From Caecitellus pseudoparvulus (lineage: Eukaryota > Bigyra: Bicosoecida), in assembly GCA_965644315.1 (NCBI GenBank), contig CBFFRQ010000035.1:49277-113276 (forward strand): a stretch of 64,000 bases of DNA. The letters run 5' to 3'. Below the pieces are notes generated by a model, which was not told the origin of the DNA, searched no databases, and saw only the letters and a program-made list of their open reading frames with translations. A program made the translations under genes and the position numbers. The first letter of the stretch is position 1; every line of letters begins with the position of its first letter. This document shows, one piece after another, positions 59,679 to 64,000 of this stretch.

Positions 59679-61329
59679 TCAGAAGGGCCTGTTGCCTCGG
59701 CCGCCCCCCCCCGCACCCCCCTTTGCGGTTTTCAGACTCACCTTCAGAGTGCGCCCTGGCTCGAGACTGGCGCCGTCCATGGCGGCGATGGCGGCAGAGG
59801 CGGCCTCGGGGTTGTCGTACGACACAAAGCCGAAGCCCTTGGAGCGCCCAGTGGCCTTGTCCACAAACACCTTGGTGGACACCACGTTGCCGAAGGGGGC
59901 GAAGGTGCTGCCCAAGTCGGAGTCACTGAACATGGCTGGAATGTTGTACACAAACAAGTTGCAGCCAGGGGGGCCACTGCGCTGGCTGGACGGGGGGCGG
60001 CCCGCTGGCGGGGGGGGCGGCGCGTAGGCTCCAGCCCCCCCTGCTGGGGGCTGGCCCGGGGGGGGTGCATGACCCCCCATGCCCCCCCCCCGGCCCCAGC
60101 CCGCCGCGTGCATGGGCTGGGGAGGGGGGGCGTAGGGGGGGTAGGCCCCCCCTCCCCACCCCGCTTGGGGGGGGGGTGCTGTAGGATGGGCTGGCCACTG
60201 TCCTCCGCCTTGGGCTGGGGGGGGTCCCCATGGCTGGGCTGAGGGGTGTGAGGGGGGGGCTGCCGCACCTGGCCACTGCCCCCCTGCAGGGGACATGCCC
60301 CAGGGTGAGGGGGGGGCGGCCGGGTGAGGTGCTGCCCCCCAACCAGCGGGGGGGGGTCCCCAGCCAGGGTGAGGGGGGGGTCCCTGTCCCCACGCAGGGG
60401 GGGGGGGTCCCTGTCCCCCTGCACCCCCCCTCCGGGCATCCCTGTCCCGGGGCGAATCGGCGAATTTGACTGTGAGGGCGCGGTGGCCTGCCGGCGAAAA
60501 CGCCGTCTGTGAGCCGTTCATCGCTGAGATGGCTGCCATTGCTGCCTGCTGCGTTGCAAATGTGATGAAGCCACAACCCTTGCTGCTGCCGTCTGGCTTG
60601 GTCAGCACGACTGCGTTCTGGATCTGCCCGAACACGCCGAACACGCCCTGCATCTCCTGCTCCGTCGTGCTGAAGGGCATCATGCCCACGAACAGCTTGG
60701 CTGGGCCACCGTCCATTGGAGGGGGGCCGCCCATGAAGCCACCCGGGCCATGGTGGTGGTATGCCTGGGCAGGTGGGGGCTGGGGTGCGCGAGACTGGCG
60801 CTCCCTGTCCGTGTGTGCCGGCGCCACCGTCATCGGGTTGCGCATGCCAGGCCAAGTGTGCTGCTTGTCCAGAGCTGCCATGGCGGCATCGGCAGAGGCC
60901 TTGTCTGCGAAGGTGATGAAGCCACACCCCCTCGAATCGCCCGTGTCACGAAACTTGAGGATCTTGAACTCCACAATCCGCCCATACGGCTCGAACACAG
61001 CACACAACTGCGGCGGGGGCGAGGGCAGCCAGCGTTTCACGTTCCGCACATGAAACTCCGCTCCCGCGCCTGCCACTCACCTCTGCCTCGCCAGCCTCCT
61101 TGGGCAGCTGTCCAACGAACAGCTTGGGCGCTGGCATGCCTGAGGGCTGAGGGGTCTGCACACTATCGCCGTGGCTTGCCTGGCTGTTGTCCCAGTGAGC
61201 TGGGGGTGCCGACGGCGCCACTGCAGCATCAGGCACCACTGCCTCTGCAGTCGGGGCTGACGGCTGCGCTGCCACAGGTGCTGGCTCAGGGACGACAGTG
61301 TCCCCTGGAGGGCCATCTTCGTCTGCCAT
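59679..61329 (-). CDS. CELF/Bruno-like RNA-binding protein with three RRMs
   Basis: Exons 61329-61081 and 61007-59679 join across a 73-nt intron to 526 codons. The intron lies inside RRM1: KLFVGQLPKEAGEAE then LCAVFEPYGRIVEFKILKF, with RNP1 SRGCGFITF. RRM2 begins KLFVGMMPFSTTEQEMQGVF, with RNP1 SKGCGFITF. RRM3 at the C-terminus has NLFVYNIPAMFSDSDLGSTF and RNP1 SKGFGFVSYDNPEAA. Two close RRMs, a long divergent linker and a third RRM with the NLFVYNIP opening is the CELF/Bruno layout. These proteins control splicing, translation and decay of mRNAs with GU-rich elements. The linker (~200 residues) is Pro/Gly/Trp-rich and encoded by many long C runs. Confidence 0.92.
60000..60450. repeat. C/G homopolymer-rich tract in the CELF linker
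   Basis: Dozens of G runs of 5-10 on the plus strand (C runs in the gene's sense) encode Pro/Gly repeats such as PPPHPGWGPPPAGWG. The non-coding strand could form G-quadruplexes, and the runs are likely to be prone to sequencing and replication slippage. Confidence 0.7.
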
Positions 61330-61776
61330 CACGCCCACAGGCGTGCAAGTCGGGGTTTCGGTGGCCTTCAGCGCCGCTGCACGCAGTCAAGCCCAACTGG
61401 ATTTGCTGCGGAGATTGCCACGCCCTCTCAGCCAAGCACTGCTTGGACACTGCAACCAAGCCTTTGTCCGTAAACATACGTGTCAGAGGTACAGGCATGG
61501 TATGTCCACTGTGCCTGGCTAAGTTTGGGGGGTAAACGTTTGGTTTCTCGATCCAACATGCAAGCATAACGAGCACACACTACGGGCACGTGGCTTGACG
61601 TCCTCTTGCAACAGATTTATCGCTGAGCCACCCACCTCAGCTTCTATCGGTTGTGAGCACAGATTACACTGTCTGTCTGGCCGAATTTACGCCGGTGCCA
61701 CAAGCTCATTTGCCACTACGGTTTGACTGGCAGCCGAGCACCGTGCATTGCGCTCCAGCAAAACGAAAAGATCCAC
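61330..61776. other. Intergenic region, 447 bp
   Basis: Between the CELF-like start (minus) and the stop of the PG-rich repeat gene upstream on the same strand. It should hold the CELF promoter and the neighbour's 3' end. A GCAATGCAC sequence lies ~30 bases past the latter's stop. No gene is seen. Confidence 0.5.
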
Positions 61777-63882
61777 TCAGACGCGGGACTTGCCACTGCG
61801 TTTCTTCAAATTATCACGGGACTGCATGGCGGCCTTGGCTCGCGCCTTGGCCAGCGTGGGGGGTGCTTCACGGAACGAGTGGATGCTCATGTCGCCTGCA
61901 AATGCACCAGGGCCTGGCGTTTCGGCTGCTTCTCGCTGCTCACGAGTCAACCCGCTTCGCGCAGGTGCGCTGCCAAAACCATATGCTGGCGCGCTGCGAT
62001 GTGTAACTTGGCGACCAAACATGGACTGAGTGCTGGATCCTTGGCTGCGCTCTCGGAGGGTGGCCACCTGTGCCTCTTCGTCAGCGGTAGCAGGCTTTGC
62101 CAGCGTTTCCCGTGCCTTGCCACCAAGGGAGAACGCTGGGGCAGCGGGCTTCACAGGCGACATGTCTGGCTGGTATGTGCCCGGCCCAGGGGACTCTTCT
62201 GAAGGGCGTGCTTTCCATGTGGACAGTGCTGCCGCACGTTTCTGCTGGGCCCCTGCTGCGCCGTTGAGTTTGCGAGGGGCTCGTGCGCGTGTTGAGCCTT
62301 GCTTGTCCTGCGTACGCCCCCGACTCGTGGCGCTGGGCGAGAGACCGAAACGAGCCGAAGGCACATTCCGCCGCCGTGCTGCGACTGGATCAGGAATCCC
62401 GTATGCGCCTGGCGCCGGAGTGTCCAGCACGTCTCTCGCGAGGCGTTGGTTGCGCACGCCAGTGAACGCTGTGCGACTGCGCAGCACTGGGCCGCCGCCC
62501 CCACCCAGAGTGCTTGGTGTCGGCGTGTAAGCGGCGGGACCAGGGCTGTCGCTGCGAGCAGTTCGCGCTGTGGCCGGTTTTGTGCCAAACGAATATGCAG
62601 GCGCCGCCCGCCCCACTATAGCACCGGAACGGCCCCCGCCCTTCTTCAGCGCATCTCTGCGTGCCTCTGCAGCCTGCAGCTTGTTCTGGATGCTTTCTTC
62701 GGCCTGCAGTGCGGCTTTCGGGTCTGAGCGGGACAGGGCTGCTCGTGATTGTGACTTGGCAGGTTTGCCGAAGCTTGTGCCTGGCGGGTTCCGGGCCTGG
62801 GACACTGCCGTGCGAGCTCGAGCTGATCTTGGCCCCGAAATGCCGCCTCTCTCGCCTTGGTAGTCCAAGGGGCTTGGCGTGTGGAAAGCGGTGGAGCCTG
62901 CAGAGCCTCCCCGCCGCCCGCCACCAAAACTGAACCCTGGCGCCGTTCGACGGCCTGACGTGAGCTGCCTGCCCAGGGACTGGAAGGGTGCCAACGACAC
63001 ATCCCCTTCAAGGGGCAGCACCGCCCTCCGTGCTGCCTCTTCCTCAGCTGCGCGCTCTGCCGCCCGCACCGTCGCCGCGGCAGGCTGCGACGGTGACTTG
63101 CGCCCGAAGCTGAAGCCAGGTGCGGTCGGCCGTGTCAGGGCGAGACCAGCCGCTGCATCGTACTGCACCGGCGACGGAGCTCCGCCACTGTCCATGCCTG
63201 CCTTCACTTTAGGTCCGCGTGATGTAGAGTCCTTGAATCGCGCCGACTGTGAGAAGCCATAGGCTGGAGCAGACGGGATCAGCCCCGTCACTCGCCGAGC
63301 GCCAATGACTGCAGCACCATCTTGGGAATATGCGCCAGGACCTGGTGCTTCGTCTACGCTAGCACGTCTTGCTGAGCTCCTGGTCACACCATCGCCGTGA
63401 AAGCCCTGTGAGAAGACACGACAATCCTGTTGCATGCGACGGTCGCTGCGGTTTCACCATTTGACGCCCCTACCCACCCTTGGCCTCCCAGACAGCGAGA
63501 ACGCCGCACTGGATGCATGACGAGAATTCGCTTGCTTTCCAAGTCCACTCGTTGAGCCAGCATACTCTGCAGGGCCCGGGGTGCCTCGGGCTCCAGCATC
63601 ACTTGGCAGCCGACTGGCCTTGCCAAACGAGAGCTGAGAAGGCCGGCAGGAGGCCGTGAGTGAAGGAGCGGGCAAGCACACTTCAGAAGTGCGTTGCACA
63701 CGTACCTTGGGCATGGCATGCTGGTGGCTGACTACTGCGCTGCCTGGGTCTCCCCGCACCTCATACTTCCCCGGCCCAGGTCCAAGCTCCGCGTCGGAAC
63801 GAGGCCCACTCGTCCGGCTGCCAAATGAGAAGCTGGGCGCCGATGCCCGGGCTGAAGACACCTGTACCCCTAGCCCCGACAT
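61777..63882 (-). CDS. Sperm-tail PG-rich repeat (STPGR) axonemal protein
   Basis: Exons 63882-63706, 63633-63478 and 63405-61777 join to 654 codons with two 72-nt introns. At least eight copies of the STPGR motif are present, seen as PGPxxY preceded or followed by a [S/P]xxF(S/G)FG element: ELGPGPGKYEV, TPGPAEYAG, EAPGPGAYSQ, GAPSPVQYDA, TPSPLDYQG, DSPGPAAYTP, TPAPGAYGIP, ESPGPGTYQP and ETPGPGAFAG, with APGFSFG, APAYSFG and APAYGFG between them. Such repeats are found in ODF3/SHIPPO and CFAP proteins that line ciliary microtubules. The protein is therefore good evidence that the organism builds a cilium or flagellum. A further 5' exon beyond 63882 cannot be excluded. Confidence 0.9.
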
Positions 63883-64000
63883 TCTGACATCTAATCGGGC
63901 CGCTGGAACACTGAATGGAAAAGCTGGGGTTGGGATATTTGCCGGCCGTCGGGATTGTGCGAATGCTTGACACCTTGCCGCCGCGAGTTAAGCTACAGAT

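Overview
This is a gene-dense, GC-rich stretch of a eukaryotic nuclear genome. It holds about 36 protein-coding genes in 64 kb on both strands, often only tens of bases apart. The evidence for a eukaryote is direct. Many genes are split by short GT-AG introns, mostly 61-86 nt, with donors that usually read GTGCG or GTGAG. For the genes whose exons I joined by hand, the lengths sum to whole codons and restore conserved motifs across the joins. The families point to a free-living unicellular protist that builds cilia or flagella: a sperm-tail PG-rich repeat protein, coiled-coil proteins, a CD36-type receptor, an ABCA transporter, a DGAT-like MBOAT, and a MAP kinase with a TKH activation motif like the TSH of the malaria-parasite map-2 kinase. 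I cannot name the species or place the lineage. No rRNA, tRNA, CRISPR array or transposon was recognised.

Layout. 1-6 kb: the 3' part of an unrecognised gene, a membrane-anchored Rieske/AIF-like oxidoreductase and an orphan gene. 6-9.3 kb: a decayed WD40 fragment, a GT34 glycosyltransferase and an ESCRT-I VPS37A-like gene. 9.5-15.1 kb: the TKH MAP kinase and a Sen1/senataxin-like helicase. 15-20.4 kb: a small membrane protein, a secreted lipocalin, a five-exon coiled-coil gene and a MAPEG-like protein. 20.8-27.1 kb: a CD36/LIMP-2 receptor, a PICOT glutaredoxin head-to-head with a thioredoxin, a PH-domain protein and a 6-phosphogluconolactonase with an ER-type leader. 27.2-34.6 kb: a full-length ABCA transporter. 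34.7-42.3 kb: a Tim17-like protein, a VARP-type VPS9 protein, an LYR-like protein, a NUDIX hydrolase and a two-TM protein. 42.4-53.8 kb: an atypical DHHC acyltransferase, a small helical protein, DGAT, NADP-isocitrate dehydrogenase, a coiled-coil protein, cytochrome b561 and a membrane protein made of a duplicated module. 53.8-64 kb: a large secretory SET-like protein, the TFIIIC subunit GTF3C6, an Ala-rich coiled coil, a CELF-like RNA-binding protein and the PG-rich repeat protein.

Themes. Redox and NADPH genes are frequent (IDH, 6PGL, thioredoxin, glutaredoxin, AIF-like, b561), as are endomembrane genes (GT34, VPS37A, VPS9, DHHC, CD36, ABCA, DGAT). No operon logic is implied. Two short sequence elements recur at gene boundaries and may be the local promoter and 3'-end signals: a near-palindromic GGAATTCC/GGAATTTG upstream of several starts, and a TGCATT(G) core in the gaps between convergent genes.
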